Positions 54,042 through 61,579 of a stretch of DNA of 64,000 bases are shown here, piece after piece. How positions within the stretch are numbered: position 1 is the stretch's first letter; each line of letters opens with the position of its first letter. The position numbers and the translations under genes were made by a program. Source of the DNA: Ruminococcaceae bacterium UBA3903 (lineage in GTDB: Bacteria; Bacillota; Clostridia; Oscillospirales; Acutalibacteraceae); contig DGFJ01000033.1 in NCBI GenBank assembly GCA_002391625.1, forward strand, positions 22,827 to 86,826, written 5' to 3'. The notes below the pieces were generated by a model. That model searched no databases. It saw only the letters and a list, made by a program, of their open reading frames with translations, and had not been told where the DNA came from.

Positions 54042-54070
54042 TTGTATATTATTCATTGTGATGATATAAT
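54042..54070 (+). promoter_or_regulatory. Promoter of the flavin-reductase gene
   Basis: TTGTAT (54042-54047) and TATAAT (54065-54070) are exactly 17 bases apart; the ATG follows 40 bases later. Confidence 0.7.
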
Positions 54071-54109
54071 AAACGTATAAATATAAATACACTATTAGGA
54101 GGAGTTTTT

Positions 54110-54622
54110 ATGAATACATTTAAGGAAATAAACCCACAGGATATATCAGAAAGTCCATTTACATTAATAGGTAAGGACTGGATGCTGGTTACCGCAGGCA
54201 CAGAAAAAAAATTTAATACTATGACAGCCAGCTGGGGTGGTGTAGGCATAATGTGGAACAAACCCGTTGTGTTTACATTTATTCGTCCACAACGCTACAC
54301 CTATGAATTTATTGAAAATGAGGAGTTCTTTACACTTTCTTTCTTCACTGAAGACTATCGTTCAGCATTGAAGCTATGTGGTGCAAAATCCGGCAGAGAT
54401 GTTGACAAGGTTGCCCAAACAGGCTTAACACCTTATTTTGATGAAAACGCGCCTTATTTTAAGGAGGCTAAGCTTGTTTTGGTATGCCGAAAAATGTATA
54501 ACCAAGCACTAAAGGAAGACTGTATATTTGACCCAACTATAAAAGCCAGCTATAATGACGATGGCAGTGACTACCATAAAATGTATGTTAGTGAGATTGT
54601 AAAGGCTTTAGTTAGAGAATAA
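54110..54622 (+). CDS. Flavin reductase-like protein
   Basis: This 170-residue cytoplasmic protein has the flavin-reductase-like split-barrel fold. Features include TAGTEKKFNTMTASWGGVG near residues 29-47 and FTFIRPQRYTYEFIE near 56-70, where FMN-binding contacts usually fall. Such proteins bind FMN and pass electrons or act as small oxidoreductases; the partner is unknown. AGGAGG lies about seven bases before the ATG. The SDR gene follows after 40 bases, suggesting a two-gene operon. Confidence 0.88.
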   Translation: MNTFKEINPQDISESPFTLIGKDWMLVTAGTEKKFNTMTASWGGVGIMWNKPVVFTFIRPQRYTYEFIENEEFFTLSFFTEDYRSALKLCGAKSGRDVDKVAQTGLTPYFDENAPYFKEAKLVLVCRKMYNQALKEDCIFDPTIKASYNDDGSDYHKMYVSEIVKALVRE

Positions 54623-54662
54623 TCTTCACCCTATTGCTATGTAAATGAAAGGACAGTTTAAA

Positions 54663-55394
54663 ATGTCAAAAACGGTATTAATAACAGGTGCTTCCCGTGG
54701 TATTGGCAGTGAAGCTGCTGTTCTTTTTGGAAACAACGGCTATAATGTTGCTGTTAATTATAACCATAACAGGGTCATGGCGGAAAAGACAGCACAAACA
54801 ATCAATTCAAATGGCGGTACAGCAAAAATTTTTAAAGCAGATGTAAGCAATTACCATCAGGTTGAACAAATGATTTCTGACATAGCTGTAGCCCTAGGTG
54901 ATATTCACGTTTTAATAAACAATGCAGGTATATCCCAGCAGCTGCTGTTTACTGACATAACACCAGATATGTGGCAAACCATGATAAGCACCAACTTAAC
55001 CAGCGTATATAACTGTTGTCACTGTGTATTACCACAGATGATACGTCGTCACAGTGGCAGAATAATTAATGTTTCCTCCATGTGGGGGGAAGCCGGTGGT
55101 AGCTGTGAGGTGCATTATTCTGCTGCAAAGGCGGGTATAATAGGATTAACAAAGGCGTTAGCTAAGGAGGTCGCACCTAGCGGTATTACAGTTAACTGTG
55201 TATCCCCTGGTGTCATTATGACCGATATGATGTCTGGCTTTTCACAGGAAACCTTAAACGAATTGACAGAGGAAACCCCTGTGGGCAGGCTAGGCACACC
55301 CTTAGATGTGGCACAAGCAATGCTATATTTAGCCCATGATAAATCCTCCTTTATCACAGGTCAGGTGCTAGGTGTAAACGGCGGAATCCTTTAG
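54663..55394 (+). CDS. Short-chain dehydrogenase/reductase, FabG-like
   Basis: This 243-residue Rossmann-fold oxidoreductase has NADP site TGASRGIGSEAA near residues 9-20, NNAGISQQ near 84 and the catalytic Ser...Tyr-x-x-x-Lys as SSMW and YSAAKAG near 150. It resembles 3-oxoacyl-ACP reductase, but no fatty-acid genes are near, so another carbonyl substrate is equally likely. ATG 54663 is nine bases after AAAGGA; the earlier ATG at 54645 precedes that site. It is paired with the flavin-reductase gene. Confidence 0.88.
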   Translation: MSKTVLITGASRGIGSEAAVLFGNNGYNVAVNYNHNRVMAEKTAQTINSNGGTAKIFKADVSNYHQVEQMISDIAVALGDIHVLINNAGISQQLLFTDITPDMWQTMISTNLTSVYNCCHCVLPQMIRRHSGRIINVSSMWGEAGGSCEVHYSAAKAGIIGLTKALAKEVAPSGITVNCVSPGVIMTDMMSGFSQETLNELTEETPVGRLGTPLDVAQAMLYLAHDKSSFITGQVLGVNGGIL

Positions 55395-55416
55395 CTTTAC
55401 TAAAAATAACTGTTCT

Positions 55417-55450
55417 ATATTAAATGAACGGTTTAATATCCTTTTTATTT
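55417..55450 (+). terminator. Terminator of the flavin reductase-SDR operon
   Basis: ATATTAAA (55417-55424) pairs with TTTAATAT (55432-55439), followed by CCTTTTTATTTT. Confidence 0.7.
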
Positions 55451-55523
55451 TGGGTTACCACAGCCATTGTCATAGAGCCAAATTAATCACATCAGCTTAA
55501 GGACAAATAACAAAATAACGCAA

Positions 55524-55567
55524 ACCGAAAAACCCATTTAATAGGTGTAAGCCTACTAAATGGGTTT
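55524..55567 (-). terminator. Terminator of the DUF308 gene
   Basis: AAACCCATTTA (55530-55540) pairs with TAAATGGGTTT (55557-55567), with further pairing inside. The minus-strand copy runs into GTTTTTCGG. Confidence 0.72.
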
Positions 55568-55607
55568 AATAAGGTTTTATTTAAGATAAATGCTGTAAAG
55601 ATTAATA

Positions 55608-56171
55608 TTAATCCTCTATATCTCTTGAGAAGCAACGTGATACTAGGCTACAGCCACCCACAATAAGCACCAAACCAATAACAAACGATAGTGTACCCAT
55701 CATTGTTACCACCGGCTTGCAGAATATTGCAACAGCACATAATATAGACACTATGCCCCAAAACAGTCCCCAGCCCCAGCCTTTAGCACCTAATTTATGT
55801 AAATCAAATGCACGGGTAAGCTGACCTACGCCAGACACAATTAACCATATACCAATAATTATAGCAAAGAAGATGCTGAATGCCGCTGTAAACTGTGCTG
55901 TTATCATATCAGATGATGTTATAGCACACATTATAATTCCACCTAATACTAATGAAATTAAGCCGTCTGCCAATATCCAACCCGCACCCAGCATAATTTT
56001 ATGGGTTGCAATATACGTTATAACACTTAACAAGCCTGATATTAACAACGCTATGCTTACTGCGGTTTCGAATGTTATCATGCCCGCAACAGGGTTAAAA
56101 AACGCCATACAGCCTGCCAAAATCAGTATAACACCACCTAAAACCCACATAATCTTAACAAAAGTTTTCAT
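55608..56171 (-). CDS. DUF308/HdeD-like membrane protein
   Basis: This 187-residue integral membrane protein has six hydrophobic helices in three similar pairs, the layout of the HdeD/DUF308 family. Repeated G-I-W/L segments such as WLIVSGVGQLTRAFDLHK near 109-126 are characteristic. HdeD in E. coli is linked to acid stress, but the clostridial members are uncharacterised. AAAGGAGC lies seven bases before the ATG. It is a single-gene unit between its own terminator and the glnS terminator. Confidence 0.85.
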   Translation of the reverse strand: MKTFVKIMWVLGGVILILAGCMAFFNPVAGMITFETAVSIALLISGLLSVITYIATHKIMLGAGWILADGLISLVLGGIIMCAITSSDMITAQFTAAFSIFFAIIIGIWLIVSGVGQLTRAFDLHKLGAKGWGWGLFWGIVSILCAVAIFCKPVVTMMGTLSFVIGLVLIVGGCSLVSRCFSRDIED

Positions 56172-56231
56172 ATATACCGCTCCTTTATCATTCTTTGTCT
56201 AAATATAGCATATTATTGTAAATTTGTAAAG

Positions 56232-56266
56232 AAAACTAGAAGAAATAGTTAACTTCTTCTAGTTTT
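56232..56266 (-). terminator. glnS terminator
   Basis: A perfect 13-bp inverted repeat AAAACTAGAAGAA (56232-56244) with its complement (56254-56266) ends in GTTTTCTTT on the minus strand. Confidence 0.78.
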
Positions 56267-56281
56267 TTATATTTATGGGTA

Positions 56282-57967
56282 TTACTTTTTCTTAAAGCTC
56301 TCTTTTAAGGAAACACTTCTGTTAAATACTGGTTTGCCAGATTTTGAATCTTTATTATCTAAACAAAAATAACCTAAACGCATAAACTGGAAGGACTGTG
56401 GTGGTGTCAGCTCTCCTAAGGATTTTTCTGCCTTGCAATTTTTTAGAACGGTTAAAGAATCTGGATTTAAATACTCTAAAAAGTTTTTGTCACCGCTGTC
56501 AGGGTCTGGTACAGTAAATAGATTATCATATAAACGAACCTCTGCATCTACTGCGTTTCTTGCGTCCACCCAATGGATAGTACCCTTTATTTTTCTGCCA
56601 TCTGGCGTGTTGCCACCTCTGGTTTCAGGGTCATAGGTAGCATAAACCTCTGTAACATTACCCTTGTCGTCCTTTTTACAGCCTGTGCATTTTACTATAT
56701 ATGTGGATTTTAAACGAACCTCGTTACCGGGATACAGCCTAAAATACTTTTTCACAGGCTCTTCCATAAAATCGTCTGCTTCAATATAAGACTCTCTGGA
56801 GAAGGTTATATCACGCACTCCGTCATCAGGATTATTCGGATTATTTTCCACCTGAAAAACCTCGGTCTTATCCTCTGGATAGTTTGTGATAACCAGCTTA
56901 ATAGGATTAACAACCGTCATAACACGCTGTGCTGTCTCGTTTAAATCCTCTCGCAGGCAATGCTCCAAAAAGCTGTAATCTACAATAGAGTTAACCTTTG
57001 ATACACCAATTTTGTCGCAAAAGCTACGAATAGCCTTTGGTGTATAGCCACGTCGTCTTAAACCACATAAGGTAGGCATACGAGGGTCGTCCCAGCCATC
57101 AACATAGCCCTCGTCTACTAATGTTCTTAGCTTTCTTTTGCTCATTACCGTGTTGTTAATGCCCAGACGTGCAAACTCTATTTGCCGTGGTTTACATGAT
57201 ACGGATGTATTTTGTATAACCCAATCGTACAATGGTCTGTGAGCCTCAAACTCCAAGGTACATAAGGAATGTGTAATACCCTCCATAGCATCCTCAATAG
57301 GATGTGCAAAGTCATACATTGGATATATACACCAATCATCACCTGTACGGTGGTGTGTAATGCGGTTTATTCTGTAAATAACAGGGTCACGCATATTGAA
57401 GTTGCCAGACTCTAGATCTATCCTTGCACGCAGGGTCATTGTACCGTCCTTAAACTCCCCTGCCTTCATACGAGCAAATAAATCCAAGCTTTCATCTATA
57501 GGCCTATCCCTATAGGGACTAATGGCAGGATGTGAAATGTCACCTCTGTTTTCTCTCATTTGCTCTGGTGTTAGCTGACAAACATAGGCTAACCCCTTTT
57601 CTATCAGCTCTACTGCAAATTTGTACATCTCTGGAAAGTATTCTGATGCAAAAAAGAACCTATCCTCCCAGCTATATCCTAACCACTTTATATCCTCTTT
57701 TATGGCGTCTACATACTCTACGTCCTCTTTTGTAGGGTTTGTATCGTCCATACGCAAATTACACATACCGTTATACTTTTCCGCAGTACCAAAATCAATA
57801 CAAATAGCCTTTGCGTGACCAATATGCAAATATCCATTTGGTTCTGGTGGAAAACGTGTGTGTACCGTCTTACCCTGAAACTGTCCGTCCTTAGCAATAT
57901 CCTCATCTATAAAATCATGAATAAAGTTACCATTACCGTCTTTTTCTTCTATTATTTCTTCAGCCAT
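56282..57967 (-). CDS. glnS: Glutaminyl-tRNA synthetase
   Basis: This class I synthetase charges tRNA-Gln directly. The ATP site FPPEPNGYLHIGHAK is near residue 39 (HIGH), and the second signature is VMSKRKL near 278. The C-terminal beta-barrel anticodon domains complete the 561-residue protein. GGAGG lies nine bases before the ATG. Many Firmicutes lack GlnRS and use GatCAB transamidation, so its presence marks a lineage that has the enzyme. It is next to gltX, on the same strand. Confidence 0.96.
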   Translation of the reverse strand: MAEEIIEEKDGNGNFIHDFIDEDIAKDGQFQGKTVHTRFPPEPNGYLHIGHAKAICIDFGTAEKYNGMCNLRMDDTNPTKEDVEYVDAIKEDIKWLGYSWEDRFFFASEYFPEMYKFAVELIEKGLAYVCQLTPEQMRENRGDISHPAISPYRDRPIDESLDLFARMKAGEFKDGTMTLRARIDLESGNFNMRDPVIYRINRITHHRTGDDWCIYPMYDFAHPIEDAMEGITHSLCTLEFEAHRPLYDWVIQNTSVSCKPRQIEFARLGINNTVMSKRKLRTLVDEGYVDGWDDPRMPTLCGLRRRGYTPKAIRSFCDKIGVSKVNSIVDYSFLEHCLREDLNETAQRVMTVVNPIKLVITNYPEDKTEVFQVENNPNNPDDGVRDITFSRESYIEADDFMEEPVKKYFRLYPGNEVRLKSTYIVKCTGCKKDDKGNVTEVYATYDPETRGGNTPDGRKIKGTIHWVDARNAVDAEVRLYDNLFTVPDPDSGDKNFLEYLNPDSLTVLKNCKAEKSLGELTPPQSFQFMRLGYFCLDNKDSKSGKPVFNRSVSLKESFKKK

Positions 57968-58059
57968 ATTCCCTGTCCTCCAAAATCTATTTTAACGTAA
58001 TCCGTTTACTGTAATATTTAATCGCAGGCTGTTTTAATCCATCTTCAGCTGTAAAATTA

Positions 58060-59520
58060 TCACTGCTTTAACTTATCTATACCACCCTGTAATCTTCTTA
58101 GGGCTTCTTCCCTGCCTAAAATATCCAGTATTTCTACTGCACCACCTGGTGTTACGGTTTTTCCTGATGCGGCAATTCTGGCAGGCCACATAACAGTACC
58201 GTTTTTAACCTCGAGAGTTTTTGCTAACTCTATTAAGCCATCGTGAATACTAAGGCTGTCCCATAAGGGCAGGGCTGTCAGCATATCTATAACAGCCTGT
58301 AGCATTGCAGGAGAATTTTCCAGATTTGTTTTGCTTTTTTTGTTTACAAACAGCTCCTTGTCATACTGTGGCTGAACACCTAAAAATTCAATCATATCTG
58401 GTATCTGCGTTAGCTTTGTAACACGCTGATGAAGGATAGCGGCTACCTTTTCCCAATCTAAGTCCTTCTCTTTTATTGCCTGTTTAAAGTATGGCATAGC
58501 TATAGCGGTAAATTGCTGTATATTCATAGCTCTTATATACTCACCGTTAAACCACTCTAGCTTATCATAATCAAATATGGCCGGTGACTTGCTTATACCA
58601 TCAATGGAGAATACCTGCTGCAGCTGTTCCATTGTAAATACCTCTTGGGTGTCCTTAGGACACCAACCAAGGAATGCTATATAATTTATGATTGCCTGTG
58701 GCAGGTAGCCCTCCGTCAGCAGATCCTCAAAGCCTGTAGCGCCATGTCTTTTAGAGAGCTTAGATACGTTGCCGTCAGCATCCTTGCCCATAATCAGAGG
58801 CAAGTGAATGTATGTTGGTATTTCCCAACCAAACGCCTCATACAACAAATTATACTTCGGTGTAGAGCTTAAATACTCACAGCCACGTACAACATGAGTA
58901 ATGTTCATTGTATGGTCGTCAATAACATTGGCAAAGTTGTATGTTGGGAAGCCATCTGTCTTTATTAAAATCTGGTCCTGCAGCTCCGTATTTTCCACGG
59001 TTATATCACCAAAAACAGCATCGGTAAAGGTAGTAGAACCTTCTAATGGCATTTTTTGACGAATAACATATGGCACACCCTCTGACAACAGCCTGTCTAT
59101 TTCTTCTTGTGGCAGGTCACGGCAATGACGGTCATATCCACCGCCTGGTGTTTCCTCATCCTTTAGACTGTCTAAACGTTCCTTCGTACAAAAACAGCGG
59201 TATGCTTTGCCCTCTGCTATTAGCTTTTCTGCGTATGGCAGGTACATTTTTAATCTTTCACTTTGTACATATGGGCCATACTCACCGCCTATATCCGGAC
59301 CCTCGTCATGTGAAATACCAGCTACCTTCAATGTATTATAAATAGTATCCACTGCCCCCTCAACATATCGCTGCTGGTCTGTGTCCTCAATTCTTAAAAT
59401 AAATGTTCCTTGCTGACTTTTTGCGACCAAAAACTCATACAAGGCTGTGCGAAGATTACCGATGTGCATAAATCCAGTTGGACTAGGTGCAAATCTAGTA
59501 CGGACATTTTTATTAGCCAT
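58060..59520 (-). CDS. gltX: Glutamyl-tRNA synthetase
   Basis: This class I synthetase attaches glutamate to tRNA-Glu. The signature RFAPSPTGFMHIGNLR lies at residues 9-24 and KLSKRHG near 253. ATG 59520 follows AGAGGT by seven bases, so the seven-codon longer reading from ATG 59538 is rejected; the protein has 486 residues. It precedes glnS on the minus strand by 92 bases. With GlnRS present, a tRNA-Glu-specific form would suffice, but specificity cannot be read directly. Confidence 0.96.
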   Translation of the reverse strand: MANKNVRTRFAPSPTGFMHIGNLRTALYEFLVAKSQQGTFILRIEDTDQQRYVEGAVDTIYNTLKVAGISHDEGPDIGGEYGPYVQSERLKMYLPYAEKLIAEGKAYRCFCTKERLDSLKDEETPGGGYDRHCRDLPQEEIDRLLSEGVPYVIRQKMPLEGSTTFTDAVFGDITVENTELQDQILIKTDGFPTYNFANVIDDHTMNITHVVRGCEYLSSTPKYNLLYEAFGWEIPTYIHLPLIMGKDADGNVSKLSKRHGATGFEDLLTEGYLPQAIINYIAFLGWCPKDTQEVFTMEQLQQVFSIDGISKSPAIFDYDKLEWFNGEYIRAMNIQQFTAIAMPYFKQAIKEKDLDWEKVAAILHQRVTKLTQIPDMIEFLGVQPQYDKELFVNKKSKTNLENSPAMLQAVIDMLTALPLWDSLSIHDGLIELAKTLEVKNGTVMWPARIAASGKTVTPGGAVEILDILGREEALRRLQGGIDKLKQ

Positions 59521-59624
59521 TGTAGATACCTCTTTCATATTTTATTGCATTTTTGCTATTATCCTTTATTATACCAAATTATATGTCTTTTTCAAAGAAT
59601 TTTTTCACATATTTATTCCGTGTA

Positions 59625-60074
59625 TTAACCGTTGCCATTAAGCTGTGTTATCAGCGCCTGTAGGCTCTTTTCGTAGTCCTTATCCTGTTGTGGCGTACGT
59701 TTGCCGGGGCCCTTCAAATGATGCTTACCGCTTTGACGCAATTTTTTCGCTGTATATCTGGCTTGTAATAACGAACCTATGTTAAAATCATTATAAATCA
59801 TGCCATTTTGACTAATGGGAAATGCCTGCTTTGATAAACACATTGCCGCCAACCCATAATCCTGCGTAACAGCTATATCCCCCTTGCTTAGCATATTAAC
59901 CAACGCAAAATCCACGCTATCAGCACCCTTAGAAACCGTCAAGGTCGTGGCATTTGGCTTGTTAAAAACATGGGAGGTGTCTGTTACAATAATACATTCT
60001 ATGCCATTTTCTTTGCATATTTTAACAGTTATATCCACTACTGGACAGCCGTCTGCATCTATAAATATTTTCAT
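59625..60074 (-). CDS. YaiI/YqxD family DUF188 protein
   Basis: This 149-residue cytoplasmic protein belongs to the conserved DUF188 family, which has a PIN-like fold. The N-terminal IDADGCPVV, TDTSHVF near residue 32 and the acidic QDYGLAAMCL near 75 are characteristic. Function is unknown in all bacteria to my knowledge. AGGAGGT lies five or six bases before the ATG. It is divergent from the C39 peptidase gene. Confidence 0.9.
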   Translation of the reverse strand: MKIFIDADGCPVVDITVKICKENGIECIIVTDTSHVFNKPNATTLTVSKGADSVDFALVNMLSKGDIAVTQDYGLAAMCLSKQAFPISQNGMIYNDFNIGSLLQARYTAKKLRQSGKHHLKGPGKRTPQQDKDYEKSLQALITQLNGNG

Positions 60075-60146
60075 TTCATACCTCCTGCTTATTTAGCTTT
60101 CACCTAATATTCATACATTATTTACCCAATAGTCATATTCAACCGT

Positions 60147-60175
60147 TTGCTACCGCTGTTTTATTATGGTATAAT
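60147..60175 (+). promoter_or_regulatory. Promoter of the C39 peptidase gene
   Basis: TTGCTA (60147-60152) and TATAAT (60170-60175) are 17 bases apart, with a TG extension before the -10 box. Confidence 0.78.
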
Positions 60176-60255
60176 ATTAAGCAGAAGTCAAACGAATATT
60201 AATAAACAATTACATTATATGTAACCACACTAATCAATTTAAATTGGAGATTTTT

Positions 60256-61353
60256 ATGAAAACATCTTATAAAAACGCTCTTAAATATACTGGTGTTTTT
60301 ATCATAGCGTCAGTATTTATATCAGCCTTGGTTCTACTGCCAAAGCCGGAATGCACACCTTTAACAAAACAGGATATTATTACAGCTAACGCCACCGCCA
60401 ACAACGTTGTTTCCATAGATGCTATCACACATGATATTGAACAAAAGCCCACTGAAAAGCTTTCTATAGCTGAAGCCTCATATTCTGTTGAAATTGGCAA
60501 AACCGTCACCTCAAAAATCACTTATATTCCTAACGATACCAACGGTGCTATCCAAAGTCCTCATATTAGCTGGCACAGCAACAATCCCAACATTGCCTCT
60601 GTTGACAGCGACGGTAATATTACTGGGGTATCCGCTGGTACTACAGGTATTATTGCAGTTACTTCTACTGGAGCAACTGCATCATGCTATGTAACTGTTT
60701 CCATACCAACACGGTACATCATTGACGATGTTCCATTAATTACCCAAACAGATAAATATCCATCGGGATGTGAATCTGTATCCACAACAATGTTTTTGCA
60801 GTATTATGGCTTTGACATAGAGCCAGAGGATTTTATTGATAACTACCTGCCCAAAGCATATTTAGAGGATGGGGATAACGGCGAATTAACTGGGCCTGAT
60901 ACAGAATCAGTATTTATTGGTGACCCGTATAGCGAGGACTCCTTAGGATGCTATCCCCCAGTAATAGTTAACGCTATAAATCAATTTGCAGGTGCTGAAA
61001 ATAAAAAGGCAGTTGATGTTACAGGTTCGTCCCTAAACTCCCTTATAACCAACTATGTAGCTGTCCATAAGCCTGTTTTAATTTGGGCAACTATGTATAT
61101 GTGGGAGCCTGTGGTAACCTACGAATGGACGGTCAAAAATGCCACTGAATACTCTAGCTATAAGGATGGCGACCCCTGTCAATGGTTAGCCAACGAGCAT
61201 TGTATGGTGCTTGTGGGCTATGACGAGGATTATTATTATTTTAATGACCCAAACTATGAGGAAGCCCCTGTTTCATATGAACGGGAATTATTTGAAACCA
61301 GATACAAGCAAATCGGTATGGGTGCCGTAATATTAGAGGATACAACAAATTAA
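60256..61353 (+). CDS. Secreted Big2-domain C39-family peptidase
   Basis: This 365-residue exported protein has an N-terminal signal/anchor helix (residues 9-28), a Big2 Ig-like domain (about 70-150; SWHSNNPNIASVDSDGN) and a C-terminal papain-like C39_2 peptidase domain. The catalytic Cys is in YPSGCESVS near 174, the His in NEHCMVLVGYD near 315 and the third residue in YYFNDPN near 330. Proteins of this build are thought to cleave or cross-link surface peptides. ATG 60256 has GGAGA five bases upstream. A terminator overlaps the stop codon. Confidence 0.88.
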   Translation: MKTSYKNALKYTGVFIIASVFISALVLLPKPECTPLTKQDIITANATANNVVSIDAITHDIEQKPTEKLSIAEASYSVEIGKTVTSKITYIPNDTNGAIQSPHISWHSNNPNIASVDSDGNITGVSAGTTGIIAVTSTGATASCYVTVSIPTRYIIDDVPLITQTDKYPSGCESVSTTMFLQYYGFDIEPEDFIDNYLPKAYLEDGDNGELTGPDTESVFIGDPYSEDSLGCYPPVIVNAINQFAGAENKKAVDVTGSSLNSLITNYVAVHKPVLIWATMYMWEPVVTYEWTVKNATEYSSYKDGDPCQWLANEHCMVLVGYDEDYYYFNDPNYEEAPVSYERELFETRYKQIGMGAVILEDTTN

Positions 61354-61369
61354 GTTGTATCCTTTTTTT
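61338..61369 (+). terminator. C39 peptidase terminator overlapping its stop codon
   Basis: GGATACAAC (61338-61346) pairs with GTTGTATCC (61354-61362), followed by TTTTTTT. The stop TAA at 61351-61353 lies in the loop. Confidence 0.88.
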
Positions 61370-61375
61370 AATCAA

Positions 61376-61424
61376 CCAATAAAAACAGCTCATGTATAGT
61401 CCATAGCCTCTATACATGAGCTGT
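61376..61424 (-). terminator. Strong minus-strand terminator 150 bases after metG
   Basis: A perfect 15-bp inverted repeat ACAGCTCATGTATAG (61385-61399) with its complement (61410-61424) is followed on the minus strand by TTTTTATT. It ends the metG transcript or a small RNA. Confidence 0.85.
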
Positions 61425-61579
61425 AAATTTTTATCAATTATACAATAAAGGTTTGTGTGGCTAAAATATTGTCTGCATACCCACGGTTAAAGGCTGTAAA
61501 GTCCGCAAAGACTTGGTTCTTTAAGCACAGTTCTTTAGACCTATGGCAATTATTCAGCCTATTATTAATATACGGTAAT
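61425..61579 (-). other. Non-coding 3' region after metG, possible small RNA
   Basis: The 155 bases between the metG stop and the strong terminator have no open frame that I can support, but show structure. On the minus strand AAGTC-TTTGCG-GACTT forms a stem, and on the plus strand GTTCTTTA is repeated twice 14 bases apart. It could be a metG-derived small RNA or a long 3' untranslated region. Confidence 0.35.

Noticed and set aside
54041..54055. Third ArgR box TGTATATTATTCA
   Set aside because: The central spacer is one base short; it also overlaps the flavin-reductase -35 box.
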